From JAPLST01 sp964397565 (GTDB lineage: Bacteria; Auribacterota; UBA3054; JAPLST01), in assembly GCA_964397565.1 (NCBI GenBank), contig CAYNJC010000011.1, positions 56,250 through 120,249 of the forward strand: a stretch of 64,000 nucleotides of DNA, read 5' to 3'. The position numbers and the translations under genes are program-made. The notes under the pieces were generated by a model. It had not been told where the DNA came from, ran no database searches, and saw only the letters and a program-made list of their open reading frames with translations. Below are positions 42,479-51,662 of this stretch, in pieces. Each line of letters begins with the position of its first letter. Within the stretch, counting starts at the first letter, position 1.

Positions 42479-43609
42479 TCATCCCAGCAAGGTCTTTTGC
42501 GCCGCGCACACGCCCGCGCCCGCCGCGAACGGCAGCCCCAGCTTCTTCATCGCCCGCTCAATCCCCGCCAGCGCATTGACCACATCGGCGTCGACCGCGT
42601 AGCCCATCATCGCCACCCGGAAAATCCGGCCCTTGGCCGCATCCTGGCCCTCGGCCACAAAAATCCCGTCCTCTTTCAAGGCGCTGATGATCGTGCCCGC
42701 GTCAACGCCATCCGGCACCGTGATCGCCGTCAAGGCGTTCGCCGGCCGCTTCGAGTACATGGTCAATCCCAAGGCCTGCACCCCGGCGCGCACGCTCTGC
42801 GCCAGGCGCGCATGCCGCGCCAGCACCGCCTCGATGCCATCCGCCAAAATCATGTCGAGCGATGTGCCCAGCGCGCCGATCAACGTGTGGGCCGGCGTGA
42901 AGGGCGTGTCGTTCTTGCGTAGCGACGCGCGCGCGGTCGTCGCATTGAAATAAAATTTCGGCAGTTTCGACGTCGCCGCCAGCTTCCAGGCCTTCTCCGA
43001 CACGCTCATGAAACTCAAGCCGGGCGGGATCATCAACGCTTTCTGCGAGCCGGCCACGCAGACATCCACATGCCATGCATCCGTGCAGATGTCGTCCGCC
43101 GCCATGCCGCTGACGGCATCCACCACCAAGATCGCGTCCGTCGCCGCCACCACCTTGCCGATCGCCGCAATATCGAACACCGTGCCGGTGGAGGTCTCAA
43201 CCAACTCGGTGTAGACGGCCTTGATGCTCGGGTCCTGCTGGAGCAGCGCGGCCACCGCCTGCGGTTCCGGCGCCAGGCCCCACTCGATCATCATCTCATG
43301 ATAACTGATGCCATAGGCCTTTGCGATTTTGCCCCAGCGCTCGCCGAATTTACCGCCGTTGATGCACAGCACTTTGTCGCCCGGCGACAGGAAATTCACC
43401 ATGGATGCTTCCATCGCGCCGGTGCCCGACGAGGTGAACGTCAGAATGTCGTTGGCGGTCTTGAAGACCGGATGCAGTTTCTCGTTCACCGCCGCAAACA
43501 TGTTTTGAAAACGTTTCGAGCGATGATGATAAATCGGCTCGGCCATTTTCAACAGAACTTCCGGTGGCACGCTGACCGGCCCGGGCGTATACAGATATTC
43601 TTTTTTCAT
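42479..43609 (-). CDS. Class V PLP-dependent aminotransferase (probable serine-pathway enzyme)
   Basis: 376 residues. TPGPVSVPPEVLLKMAEPIY is the typical opening of the alanine-glyoxylate/serine-pyruvate and archaeal-type phosphoserine aminotransferases. TFTSSGTGAMEASMVN binds the PLP phosphate, LVVDAVSGMAADDI holds the PLP aspartate, and CVAGSQKALMIPPGLSF the Schiff-base lysine. Proximity to serA suggests it makes phosphoserine from phosphohydroxypyruvate, as in other bacteria lacking a classical SerC. Alanine-glyoxylate activity is an alternative. A GGAGAG ribosome-binding site lies 6 nt upstream. Confidence 0.88.
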   Translation of the reverse strand: MKKEYLYTPGPVSVPPEVLLKMAEPIYHHRSKRFQNMFAAVNEKLHPVFKTANDILTFTSSGTGAMEASMVNFLSPGDKVLCINGGKFGERWGKIAKAYGISYHEMMIEWGLAPEPQAVAALLQQDPSIKAVYTELVETSTGTVFDIAAIGKVVAATDAILVVDAVSGMAADDICTDAWHVDVCVAGSQKALMIPPGLSFMSVSEKAWKLAATSKLPKFYFNATTARASLRKNDTPFTPAHTLIGALGTSLDMILADGIEAVLARHARLAQSVRAGVQALGLTMYSKRPANALTAITVPDGVDAGTIISALKEDGIFVAEGQDAAKGRIFRVAMMGYAVDADVVNALAGIERAMKKLGLPFAAGAGVCAAQKTLLG

Positions 43610-43648
43610 AGCAGCTCTCCGCAGGTGCAGATTTAGATTAGAAATGAA

Positions 43649-46120
43649 CTAGTACTTGGCTACCTTGCGCATGGGTGCGTTGTCCCGCGCACGGGTGCGG
43701 CGGCGCGCCGCCCGCGGGGGCCTTTGTGCGCCAAACGCCAGGGCGACGACGTCTTCCATCGTGTCCACCTTATGAATGACAAGCGCGCGCCGGACTTCGC
43801 GCGGCACCTCGTCGAGCTCGGCCTCGCTGCGCCGCGGCACGATCACCGCCGTCGCGCCGGCGCGATGCGCCGCCAGCAGTTTTTCTTTCAGCCCGCCCAC
43901 GCCCAACACGCCGCCGCCCAGCGTGATTTCGCCGGTCATCACCAGCCGCGCCCGGATGGCCACACCGCTCAACGCGGAATACAATGCAGTCGCGACGGTG
44001 ATGCCGGCCGACGGCCCGTCTTTCGGAATCGCGCCTTCGGGCACATGAATGTGCAAATCATGTTGTGCAAAAAACGCGGGCTGCAGCCCCAGTTTCTCGC
44101 GCTGCTTGCGCACAAACGTCACCGCCGCGCGCGCCGATTCTTGCATCACTTCGCCTAACTGGCCGGTCAATTGCAGTTCGCCTTTGCCTTCCATCACGGT
44201 GGCTTCCACTTTCAAAATTTCGCCGCCGGTTTCCGTCCACGCCAGGCCGATCGCCACGCCCGGCGTCGGCGGCGGCAGCTCGCTGTCGAGCCGATGCTTG
44301 CGCACGCCCAGATAGGTGCGCAAGTCGGCCGGCGTCACGACCAGACGCGGCGCGCGCAGCGGCTTGGTCACGTAGGCATGCGCCAGTTTGCGCATGATCT
44401 GCGCCAGGGTGCGTTCGAGTTGCCGCACACCCGCTTCGCGCGTGTAATCGCGGATCATGGTCAGGAGCAACGGCTGCGCAACGTGCACGGGATTGGGGAT
44501 GCCCGCCAGGATGCGTTGTTTTTCAACCAGGAAACGGGCCGCGATCTGCACCTTCTCCGCTTCCGTGTAACTGCTCAATTCGATCGTCTCCATCCGATCG
44601 CGCAGCGTCGGATGAATGGCATCGCGGACATTGGCCGTACAGATGAATAGCACCTCGGACAGATCCAGATCCACTTCCAGATAATGGTCGTTAAAGGCCC
44701 GATTCTGCTCTGGATCGAGCACTTCGAGCAAGGCCGCCGCCGGATCGCCGCGGTAGTCTGAGGCCAGCTTGTCAATTTCATCCAGCAAGATCACCGGGTT
44801 GCGCGTCCCGGCCTTTTTGAGGGACTGCACAATCCGGCCCGGCAACGCGCCGACATAGGTCTTGCGATGTCCGCGAATTTCAGCTTCATCGCGCATGCCG
44901 CCCAGCGAGATCCGGCCAAAGCGCCGGCCCATCGCATCCGCCACCGCGCGCGCCAGCGAGGTCTTGCCCACGCCCGGCGGGCCGACCAGACATAGCACCG
45001 TGCCGGGGTCGTGTTCCTTGGGGCGCGCGCCGGCTTTGCGGCGCACCGGCGTGCGATCCCGCGCGTGGCGCAATTGACGCACGGCCAGAAATTCAAGCAC
45101 GCGCAGCTTCGGTTCTTTCAAGCCAAAATGCGAGCGTTCCAGCACGCGCCGCGCATGCCGTAGATCGAGATTGTCATCCGTGCGCGTGCTCCACGGCAGC
45201 GCCAGCAGCCAGTCCAGATAATTGCGAATGACCGTGCCTTCCGGCGAAAACGGCGGCAACTTCTCCAGTTTGTCAATTTCCGTCTTGGCCACATGCAGCA
45301 CCGCCTCAGGCATGCCGGCGTTCTGCACTTTGGCGCGGTATTCGCCGCTCTCATCATAATTGCGCTTGCCGAGCTCGCGCTCAATCACCTTGATCTGTTC
45401 ATGCAGAAAATACGACTTTTGCTGGTCGTCAATCTGCTGGCGCACTTCGCCGTAGATTTTGTTCTCAATGTTGAGCAGCTCAATCTCACGCGCCAGCACC
45501 CGGCACAAATCCAGATAGGCCAGTTGCAGCTCGGTGTGCTCGAGCAAGCCCAGCCGGTCGCCCGGCTTGACCGTGATATGTCCGACAATCAAGTGAAATA
45601 ATTTGACCGGCTCGGTGATCGCGCTGATCGCCTGAAACAAGTCATCCGGCAATTTTGGGTTTTTGCCGATGTATTCCTCGAATAGCGCCAGGGCCGCGCG
45701 CGTCACTGCCTCGCCGCCGTCAGCCGGCAAGAGCGTTGCGTAGTCGATCCGCTGCACCCGCGCACGCAGTGCCTGCTGCGCGCTGTCGTACGCGACAACC
45801 CGGGCGCGGGCCTGCCCTTCCAGTAACACTTTGGCGGTGCCATCCGATGCGCGTACCGTTTGCAGCACGCGACACAGACAGCCGATCTCAAACAGATCGC
45901 CCGGCGTCGGGTCCTCGTTCTCCATCGTCTTCTGCGACACAGCGAACACAATCTTGTCATCCAGCAACGCCAGTTCCAACGCGCGCAACGTCGCCGGCCG
46001 CCCCAGCACGACCGGCATCACCATGTCCGGACACAACACCACGTCGCGCAGCGGCACGACATAACGAATGTCCTCCGCCGGCTTGGTCCCTGGCGCTGCC
46101 GTGGTTGCCTGTTTCGCCAC
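43649..46120 (-). CDS. lon: ATP-dependent protease La (Lon)
   Basis: 823 residues from a GTG start (GTG GCG AAA CAG). The N-terminal substrate domain is VVPLRDVVLCPDMVMPVVLG. The AAA+ Walker A is LVGPPGVGKTSLARAV and Walker B is NPVILLDEIDKLASD. The protease domain has the catalytic Ser in PKDGPSAGITVATAL and the Lys in LKEKLLAAHRAGATAVIV. It degrades misfolded and regulatory proteins. It sits beside clpX and clpP, forming a protease cluster, with a heptamer array between lon and clpX. Confidence 0.97.
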   Translation of the reverse strand: MAKQATTAAPGTKPAEDIRYVVPLRDVVLCPDMVMPVVLGRPATLRALELALLDDKIVFAVSQKTMENEDPTPGDLFEIGCLCRVLQTVRASDGTAKVLLEGQARARVVAYDSAQQALRARVQRIDYATLLPADGGEAVTRAALALFEEYIGKNPKLPDDLFQAISAITEPVKLFHLIVGHITVKPGDRLGLLEHTELQLAYLDLCRVLAREIELLNIENKIYGEVRQQIDDQQKSYFLHEQIKVIERELGKRNYDESGEYRAKVQNAGMPEAVLHVAKTEIDKLEKLPPFSPEGTVIRNYLDWLLALPWSTRTDDNLDLRHARRVLERSHFGLKEPKLRVLEFLAVRQLRHARDRTPVRRKAGARPKEHDPGTVLCLVGPPGVGKTSLARAVADAMGRRFGRISLGGMRDEAEIRGHRKTYVGALPGRIVQSLKKAGTRNPVILLDEIDKLASDYRGDPAAALLEVLDPEQNRAFNDHYLEVDLDLSEVLFICTANVRDAIHPTLRDRMETIELSSYTEAEKVQIAARFLVEKQRILAGIPNPVHVAQPLLLTMIRDYTREAGVRQLERTLAQIMRKLAHAYVTKPLRAPRLVVTPADLRTYLGVRKHRLDSELPPPTPGVAIGLAWTETGGEILKVEATVMEGKGELQLTGQLGEVMQESARAAVTFVRKQREKLGLQPAFFAQHDLHIHVPEGAIPKDGPSAGITVATALYSALSGVAIRARLVMTGEITLGGGVLGVGGLKEKLLAAHRAGATAVIVPRRSEAELDEVPREVRRALVIHKVDTMEDVVALAFGAQRPPRAARRRTRARDNAPMRKVAKY

Positions 46121-46128
46121 TACGTCCT

Positions 46129-46194
46129 CGTTGGTCGTTGATCGTTCATCGTTGCTTGTTCAATTTCAAATCTCAAATCTCAAATCTCAAATAG
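46129..46194. repeat. Two adjacent heptamer arrays between clpX and lon
   Basis: First a set of GTTNNTC units (GTTGGTC, GTTGATC, GTTCATC, GTTGCTT), then three to four copies of CAAATCT. Together they fill almost the whole intergenic space. Confidence 0.65.
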
Positions 46195-46197
46195 CAG

Positions 46198-47457
46198 CTA
46201 TGCCACCTTGTCGGCGTACACGAATTGCGGCTCCGGCGCCGTGCCTTCGTAGAATTCCTTGGTAATGATGCATTTTTTCAGCCCGGGCTTTTCCGGCGCG
46301 TGATACATCAGATCGGTCGTGGTATGTTCCATCAAGGCGCGCAAGCCGCGCGCGCCGGTGCCGCGCTTGATCGCGCTGGCGGCAATCGCCGCCAGCGCCT
46401 CCGGCGTGAAATCCAGCTCAATTCCTTCCGCGCGAAAGAGCGCTTTGTACTGGCGCACCAGCGCATTCTTTGGCTTGGTCATCACTTGCAGCAAATCCTC
46501 GCTGCTCAATTCCTCCAAGGCAACCACGACCGGCAAGCGTCCGACAAACTCAGGGATCATGCCATACTCAATCAAGTCTTCCGGCCCGGTCTGCTTCAGG
46601 GTTTCATACAAGGTGTGGGCGCGGTTGCCATCCGCGCCGCCGTGAAAGCCGACTTGATGCGTGCCGTGCCGCCGGTTGATGATCTTGTCCAGCCCGACAA
46701 ACGCGCCGCCGCAAATGAACAAAATGTTGGTCGTGTCGACCCGGATGTATTCCTGCTGCGGGTGCTTGCGCCCGCCCTTGGGCGGCACATTGCAGATGGT
46801 GCCCTCCAGGATTTTGAGCAAGCCCTGCTGGACGCCCTCGCCCGACACGTCGCGCGTGATCGAGGCGTTCTGCGACGTCTTGTGAATCTTGTCAATCTCG
46901 TCAATGTAGACAATGCCCCATTGCGCGCGCTGCACCTCGAAGTTCGCATTCATCAGCAGTTGCAGAATCACATTCTCGACATCCTCGCCGACATAGCCGG
47001 CCTCCGTCAGGGTGGTCGCGTCGGTGATCGCAAACGGCACGTTCAGCAGCTTGGCCAGCGTCCGCGCGATCAGCGTCTTGCCCGTGCCGGTCGGGCCGAG
47101 CATGACGATGTTGCTCTTCTCGACCTCGACATCGGCCAACTCGTTCAAATTGAAAAACAGGCGTTTGTAATGGTTGAAGACCGCGACCGCAATCGCGCGC
47201 TTGGCGGTTTCCTGCCCGATCACATATTGATCCAGAAATTCCTTGATCTCGCGCGGGCGCCGAAACGCAATCGGCGCATCCGCCTTGCGATTGCGCTCGA
47301 AGATCTCGCCGCAACTGCGGGTGCAATTCTCACAGATGAAGGCCAGATCGTCGGCGCCGCCTTGAATCAACTGAATGCGCTCGTTGTGCGGCAGGCCGCA
47401 AAACGAGCAGGTCGGCTTGGCGCCGCGCTGCTTGCGCGCTGTGGGTTTTTCACTCAT
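46198..47457 (-). CDS. clpX: ATP-dependent Clp protease ATP-binding subunit ClpX
   Basis: 419 residues. The N-terminal zinc-binding domain has CSFCGLP and CENCTRSC. Walker A is VMLGPTGTGKTLIART, and Walker B lies in GIVYIDEIDKIHKTSQ. The GAFVGLDKIINRR segment and the RGLRALMEHTTTDLMYHAPE sensor-2 region complete a canonical ClpX. It unfolds substrates and feeds them to ClpP. A GGGAGAG site precedes the start. It lies between clpP and lon in one transcription direction. Confidence 0.97.
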   Translation of the reverse strand: MSEKPTARKQRGAKPTCSFCGLPHNERIQLIQGGADDLAFICENCTRSCGEIFERNRKADAPIAFRRPREIKEFLDQYVIGQETAKRAIAVAVFNHYKRLFFNLNELADVEVEKSNIVMLGPTGTGKTLIARTLAKLLNVPFAITDATTLTEAGYVGEDVENVILQLLMNANFEVQRAQWGIVYIDEIDKIHKTSQNASITRDVSGEGVQQGLLKILEGTICNVPPKGGRKHPQQEYIRVDTTNILFICGGAFVGLDKIINRRHGTHQVGFHGGADGNRAHTLYETLKQTGPEDLIEYGMIPEFVGRLPVVVALEELSSEDLLQVMTKPKNALVRQYKALFRAEGIELDFTPEALAAIAASAIKRGTGARGLRALMEHTTTDLMYHAPEKPGLKKCIITKEFYEGTAPEPQFVYADKVA

Positions 47458-47476
47458 CTTTTTCTCTCCCGTCTCA

Positions 47477-47507
47477 ACCTAAAACCTAAAACTTTACACC
47501 TAAAACG
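47477..47507. repeat. Heptamer tandem repeat, CCTAAAA type
   Basis: About four imperfect 7-base units (CCTAAAA, CCTAAAA, CTTTACA, CCTAAAA) lie between clpP and clpX. Confidence 0.55.
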
Positions 47508-47514
47508 CAGCAGC

Positions 47515-48099
47515 TTACTGCTTCGGGTACAGCACATCATCCACGATCCCGTACTGCTTCGCGTCCTCGGCGCTCATGAAGAAATCGCGATCAGTGTCTT
47601 TCTCAATTGTCTCAATCGGCTTGCCGGTGCAGTCGGCGATAATCTGATTGAGCTTGTCGCGCATGCTCAGGATTTCGCGGGCCTGAATGCTGATGTCGGC
47701 CGCGCTGCCCTGCGTGCCGCCCCACGGCTGGTGGATCATCACGCGCGCGTTCGGCAGGACGTAGCGCTTGCCTTTGGCGCCGGCCATCAGCAGGACCGCG
47801 CCCATGCTGCTGGCCTGCCCGATGCAATAGGTGCGCACCGCGCATTTCAGGAAGCGAATGGTATCGTAAATCGCCAGGCCGGCCGTGACCGTGCCGCCCG
47901 GTGAATTGATATAAATGCTGATGTCCTTCTCCGGATCATCCGACTGCAGAAACAGCAATTGGGCCACCACTACATTGGCGACATCATCAGTGATGCCCGT
48001 GCCCAAAAAGACGATCCGGTCTTTCAGCAGGCGCGAATAAATGTCATAGGCGCGTTCGGTGTGGCCGGTTGTTTCCAGCACAATGGGAACCAGTTGCAT
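47515..48099 (-). CDS. clpP: ATP-dependent Clp protease proteolytic subunit ClpP
   Basis: 194 residues. The start at 48099 is fixed by AAGGAG (48107-48112) seven bases upstream. The catalytic Ser is in GQASSMGAVLLMAGAKG, the His in ARVMIHQPWGGTQGSAAD, and the Asp follows the AREILSMRDKLNQI helix, so the triad is intact. The ClpP tetradecamer degrades proteins delivered by ClpX. It is the first gene of clpP-clpX-lon. Confidence 0.97.
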   Translation of the reverse strand: MQLVPIVLETTGHTERAYDIYSRLLKDRIVFLGTGITDDVANVVVAQLLFLQSDDPEKDISIYINSPGGTVTAGLAIYDTIRFLKCAVRTYCIGQASSMGAVLLMAGAKGKRYVLPNARVMIHQPWGGTQGSAADISIQAREILSMRDKLNQIIADCTGKPIETIEKDTDRDFFMSAEDAKQYGIVDDVLYPKQ

Positions 48100-48132
48100 G
48101 CAGCATCTCCTTACCATCAGTTAATAATGGTT

Positions 48133-48161
48133 ATTATACGGAAACGCGCGGCAAAACACAA
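48133..48161 (-). promoter_or_regulatory. Promoter of clpP-clpX-lon
   Basis: TTGTGT (48161-48156), 17 bp, then TATAAT (48138-48133) lie about 35 bp upstream of the clpP start and its strong ribosome-binding site. Confidence 0.6.
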
Positions 48162-48200
48162 CTGCTCATTCCCAAAGGCGCGGCATGCCGCGCGGTGATC

Positions 48201-48998
48201 TCAGCAAGAACGTGCGTGACTGCGCCGCGCCAGCGGCAAGAGGAACAAACTCAGCAGCACGGCGAAAATGATCGCCATGGCCATTAGCGGACTACAGACG
48301 CTCGCCAGCTTCATCATTGGCCATTGATGCCAGATCACCGGCACCGGGCTTGGTGTCTCGGCCGGATTCGCGATCAGTCCCGGCGCTTCCGGCAGCAGCC
48401 ACGCCGCCGCCATCAACAGCAATGCCACGCACACTGCGGTCACGCCAAAGCCCGCCGACCAAAGGCGCAGCCGCCGCACCGTGCTCCACCACAAGCCGTG
48501 GCCCACCAGCACAAAACAGTAGCCCAGATGAAACGCGCGCCAGCGCAGAAACGTCGCCACACTGACAGTGCTGCCCGCCGTCAAAAGCCATGACAGCCGC
48601 GTGCCTGCATGCCACGGCAGGACGTTGTCCAAATAGGCCGGCATACGGGTGATCACTTGCAGCGACCAGTAGGCCCGCTGATCGCCCGCCAGAAAGCTAA
48701 AACTCAGCGCCGCCAGCATCGCCACTTGCCACGTCAGCAACCAAAACTCGTAATATAGCGGCTTGGCGCCGCACTCGCGCGTACAAAGCGAATACAAAAA
48801 GCGCACGCCCGTCAGCGCCACCAGGGCGTCACCTGCCCGCGCGTGCAATGAAATGCACCATGCCTGCCACGCGTTTGTGCTGAACCAATGTGCCTGCTGA
48901 TAATATTGCAAGCCTGGCTGAAAGTCGGTCAGCAGGAGCAGCGCGCTGGCTGGATAGATCAGCAGGAGGAGGGCGACGAGGATTCGGTCAATTATCAT
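48201..48998 (-). CDS. Reduced cytochrome-b-like membrane protein
   Basis: 265 residues, about six helices. ATG at 48998 directly abuts a heptamer array. The order of helices and the segments SLHARAGDALVALTG, YWSLQVITRMPAYLDN and LRWRAFHLGYCFVLVGHG resemble the cytochrome b6/b N-terminal four-helix haem domain. However, only the first haem-ligand His of each pair is clear (His52 and the His of AFHLG). The partners expected 14-15 residues later are Arg and Trp/Ser. Haem binding may thus be partial or different. It follows a Rieske protein gene, as in bc-type complexes, so a role in a quinol-linked redox complex is inferred. Confidence 0.6.
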   Translation of the reverse strand: MIIDRILVALLLLIYPASALLLLTDFQPGLQYYQQAHWFSTNAWQAWCISLHARAGDALVALTGVRFLYSLCTRECGAKPLYYEFWLLTWQVAMLAALSFSFLAGDQRAYWSLQVITRMPAYLDNVLPWHAGTRLSWLLTAGSTVSVATFLRWRAFHLGYCFVLVGHGLWWSTVRRLRLWSAGFGVTAVCVALLLMAAAWLLPEAPGLIANPAETPSPVPVIWHQWPMMKLASVCSPLMAMAIIFAVLLSLFLLPLARRSHARSC

Positions 48999-49035
48999 TG
49001 GTCAATGGTCAATAGTCAATGGTCAATGGTCAATG
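48999..49035. repeat. Heptamer tandem repeat, GGTCAAT type
   Basis: Five to six near-perfect copies of GGTCAAT (one AGTCAAT) lie between the Rieske stop codon and the cytochrome-b-like start codon. Confidence 0.75.
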
Positions 49036-49065
49036 TGCATTGATAAATATTCTTGCAAGTTCTCA

Positions 49066-49740
49066 TCAAGGCAAAGCCGGTGCAGCTTCCATCGGCTGAT
49101 TGATCGGCTGCACCCACTCGACGTCGAGCGCGCGCGGCGGCTCGCTCGCCGGACCTTGCACCACAGTCGCAGCCAGCCCGCCTGTCGCATCCGCCCGCAC
49201 GGCAAACACACTCTGATGACACGGGCAGTAGATGTACGCAACGCCACTCGTGCCGCAATCAGCGCTATTTGTCAATTGTGCCTGACATGGCTGGCCATCC
49301 GGCCGATAACCGGTACGCATGGCTACGTCGTTGCTGCTGGCCGTGAATTCGAGTGTGCAGCCAAGATGCGGGCAGATGCGACTCCAGGCCGCGCGCGCCG
49401 CGCCATGCGTCACGCCCATGCCCGGCTGACGCGTGACCACCTGGCGCTCCGGCCCGAAGATCACATTTGTCTGGGCATACGCGAAATCCACACGCCGCCA
49501 ATCATCCGTCCCGGCCGGCAGCGGCACGGCCATGCGCACCGCGCCCAGTTCACACGCGCCCAACGGGCACAAAAAGCGCCAGGCGCCGGCAACAAACCAC
49601 GCCAGTGCAGTTAAGCCAAGCACGGCCGTAAGCCAGCCGTGCTTAGAAACTTGAAACTTGAAACTTGAAACTTGCGCAACGGGGATGGGCACACCCGCCC
49701 TGCCGCGCTTTTCAGTATTTGGTTCAGCAAATTCTCTCAC
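49066..49740 (-). CDS. Rieske [2Fe-2S] protein
   Basis: 224 residues from a weakly supported GTG. One membrane anchor (LTAVLGLTALAWFVAGAW, about residues 37-54) precedes the Rieske fold with ligands in RICPHLGCTLEF and YIYCPCHQSVFAVRAD (C-x-H-x-x-C and C-x-x-H). It therefore has a complete cluster site. The N-terminal stretch before the anchor (QVSSFKFQVSK) is encoded by a heptamer repeat, so the start region has been altered. Together with the cytochrome-b-like protein it suggests a quinol oxidoreductase; the 51.2 kb membrane protein may be a partner. Confidence 0.85.
   Translation of the reverse strand: MREFAEPNTEKRGRAGVPIPVAQVSSFKFQVSKHGWLTAVLGLTALAWFVAGAWRFLCPLGACELGAVRMAVPLPAGTDDWRRVDFAYAQTNVIFGPERQVVTRQPGMGVTHGAARAAWSRICPHLGCTLEFTASSNDVAMRTGYRPDGQPCQAQLTNSADCGTSGVAYIYCPCHQSVFAVRADATGGLAATVVQGPASEPPRALDVEWVQPINQPMEAAPALP
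49644..49676. repeat. Heptamer tandem repeat inside the Rieske gene
   Basis: Four copies of GAAACTT are read in frame as part of the N-terminus of the Rieske protein, just before its membrane anchor. Confidence 0.75.
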
Positions 49741-49777
49741 AAAGGCACAAAGTCACGGAGTAAGAATCATGTTTATG

Positions 49778-49865
49778 GTAGCCGCCGAACAGCGTTCGGC
49801 GTTCTGCTGTAGGCGCGAGCGCCGATCTCGACTTTGGCAGCACCGGCATCACCGATGCCGGCTAC
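49778..49865. repeat. Single palindromic element, GTAGCCG...CGGCTAC family
   Basis: The element begins GTAGCCGCC and ends CCGGCTAC. It contains inner stems (CCGAACAGCGTTCGG; CCGGCATCACCGATGCCGG). It belongs to the same broad type as the array at 63297-63956. Confidence 0.6.
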
Positions 49866-49891
49866 AAGACTCTTCGGCGCCTGCTCTGTCA

Positions 49892-49979
49892 CAAGTTTCA
49901 AGTTTCAAGTTTCAAGTTTCAAGGTTCAAGGTTCAAGGTTCAAGGTTCAAGGTTCAAGGTTCAAGGTTCAAGGTTCAAG
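49892..49979. repeat. Long heptamer array running into the assembly gap
   Basis: Four copies of CAAGTTT are followed by about eight copies of CAAGGTT. The sequence breaks into N inside this array, so its true length is unknown. Confidence 0.85.
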
Positions 49980-50079
49980 NNNNNNNNNNNNNNNNNNNNN
50001 NNNNNNNNNNNNNNNNNNNNNNNNNNNNNNNNNNNNNNNNNNNNNNNNNNNNNNNNNNNNNNNNNNNNNNNNNNNNNNN
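49980..50079. other. Assembly gap of 100 N
   Basis: Exactly 100 undefined bases, the conventional length for a gap of unknown size. The 3' end of the membrane-protein gene that starts at 51225 is lost in it. Confidence 0.98.
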
Positions 50080-51225
50080 GTTCACTGCAAGCCCGCGCAC
50101 CAAGTCCACCACCCGCTGGCGTTCGTAGTCACCCAGCGCATCATGTGCAAAACCGGCAGCCGCCCGCGCTTGCTCGATCATCTCGGCAATCTCGGCATCG
50201 TTCTTGGTGCGCATGGTCTGCCAATCATACCAGACATACGCCGGCGCGCCGGGCAGCACTTCCGTCTTCCAGCGCACGAACAATTCTTTTTCAAGCGCCG
50301 CGCGCGGCAACGCCGCCGTCTTGCTGCGCAAGTACATGGCAACATCCCAAGCGTCATCGGCAGTGATGCCCGGCACGCTGCTCACAACAAGCTGAAATAC
50401 CGCCGTCGGCGCCGCACCGTCAAAGACCAATTCATCCACGGCCTCTTCCAGCGCCGCCATGCTCTGTCCAGAGTGGGAGCGGCCTCCGTGCCGCGATCTC
50501 CCGTCCCACTTTTCTAAAGGGGGCAGGGGGATTTTGCTGCAATCCGCATTCTTATCACCCAGCCTTCCATTCTTCCACTCTTGCATTGTTCCCGAGAGCC
50601 GCCGCCCGTTCTCGATACATGGCAAGCGCCAGCCATTCGCCGCTTGCGCGTCCACACAGACCGCCGCGCCGTCGCGCCAGCACACCAGTGGAAGCACCAG
50701 CAATGCCAGCACGACGGCACACACGGTTTCCTGCACATGTCGCGACCAGCCGTCTGCCGCATTCGCGCAGCGGTGACAATGCCCAAACGTGCGCACGCAC
50801 GTCCACGGCACCCGCACGGCGATCAGCACATACGCGCCATAGATCAGCGCAAACCCGTAGGCAAGCGCACGGTTTGTGCCATCCGCGCCCGGCGCGAACC
50901 ACGCCAAAGCCACAGCCAGCATAGTCAGCGCGACCGCCGACAGTGTGCCGGCGAGCCGCGCATTGTCTGGCCGGCAGGCATGACACCGGTCGCAGATGTA
51001 GCGCAGCGCACTGCTGAGCATGCCGGCGACGAACAAAGTCTGGCCGATCCTGCCCAGCCACAGCAGCGCTGTGCTGAACGGCAGCGATCTTATGAATTCC
51101 ACCGAACTATCCGACCCGGCATACACCAGCCGCAGCAGCAGCGCCATCGCCGCCAGCGCCAGCCCGCAGTATCCCAGCTTCAGCCCGCCTTGGGTCCTAC
51201 ACCAATTGAAGATAGCATCTTGCAT
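50080..51225 (-). CDS. Polytopic Cys-motif membrane protein (component M), 3' end lost in gap
   Basis: 382 codons from ATG at 51225 to the gap. The N-terminal half has about five membrane helices (GLALAAMALLLRLVYAG, ALLWLGRIGQTLFVAGML, LSAVALTMLAVALAWFAP, YGFALIYGAYVLIAV, VCAVVLALLVLPLVCW). Two Cys/His clusters lie in loops (CDRCHACRPDN and FGHCHRCANAADGWSRH) and could bind metal or form disulfides. The soluble C-terminal part is helical and interrupted by an in-frame repeat insert (KIPLPPLEKWDGRSRHGGRS). A decayed copy lies at 53326-53610. The family is not recognised. It sits between a small Cys-rich exported protein and the Rieske gene. Confidence 0.7.
50469..50541. repeat. Palindromic repeat insert inside component M gene
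   Basis: Contains GTGGGAGCGGCCTCCGTGCC and CTAAAGGGGGCAGGGGGAT. Both elements also occur near 59390-59460. The insert keeps the reading frame. Confidence 0.6.
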
Positions 51226-51375
51226 ACACAGACAAGTGCATCAGCACGCTCATATGCAAGCGCTTGAGGATTCCCAATGTTTGCTGAATCCAAACACAGG
51301 TGCTCTTGGCGCAACAGCAAGAGGCCGCAACAGTGCGAGATGCCGCGTCCAGGCATTCTGTGCCTCAGCGCAGGA

Positions 51376-51636
51376 TCACGCGCAGTCCGGTATCGCGGAT
51401 GTACACGTCTTCTCCATGTCTTTATGTTTGTGTGAAAGCTCATTAGGCTGTATACCGCAGCAGGTACCCGTTGTGCAGCACAACGTCCCCCAGCTTCTTA
51501 CTGTGCCGTTGTCATTGTAGAATCCACTACAAAAGTAGCAATTCCCACTTGCCGGGCACGCAAGCGCCAGCGTGGATGCTATAACAATAATACTGACAAC
51601 ACTGACGGCAATGCAGATTGATTTGTTCTTCATCAT
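51376..51636 (-). CDS. Small exported protein with nine cysteines (component C4)
   Basis: 86 residues from the ATG at 51636 (tandem ATG ATG; an upstream in-frame ATG at 51666 is possible). A signal peptide (SICIAVSVVSIIVIASTLALA) precedes a mature chain that begins with Cys and contains nine cysteines, several paired (NCYFC, LCC, TCC). The mature part is rich in Gly, Thr and Ser. The family is not recognised. It follows the lipoprotein gene by 26 bp. The MauE-like membrane protein in the same set could form or shuttle its disulfides; this is inferred. Confidence 0.7.
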   Translation of the reverse strand: MMKNKSICIAVSVVSIIVIASTLALACPASGNCYFCSGFYNDNGTVRSWGTLCCTTGTCCGIQPNELSHKHKDMEKTCTSAIPDCA

Positions 51637-51662
51637 ACATCTCTTGTTGTGGTTAAGGATGC

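Noticed and set aside
46225..47904. Long plus-strand open frame opposite clpX/clpP
   Set aside because: Antisense shadow; both minus-strand genes are certain.
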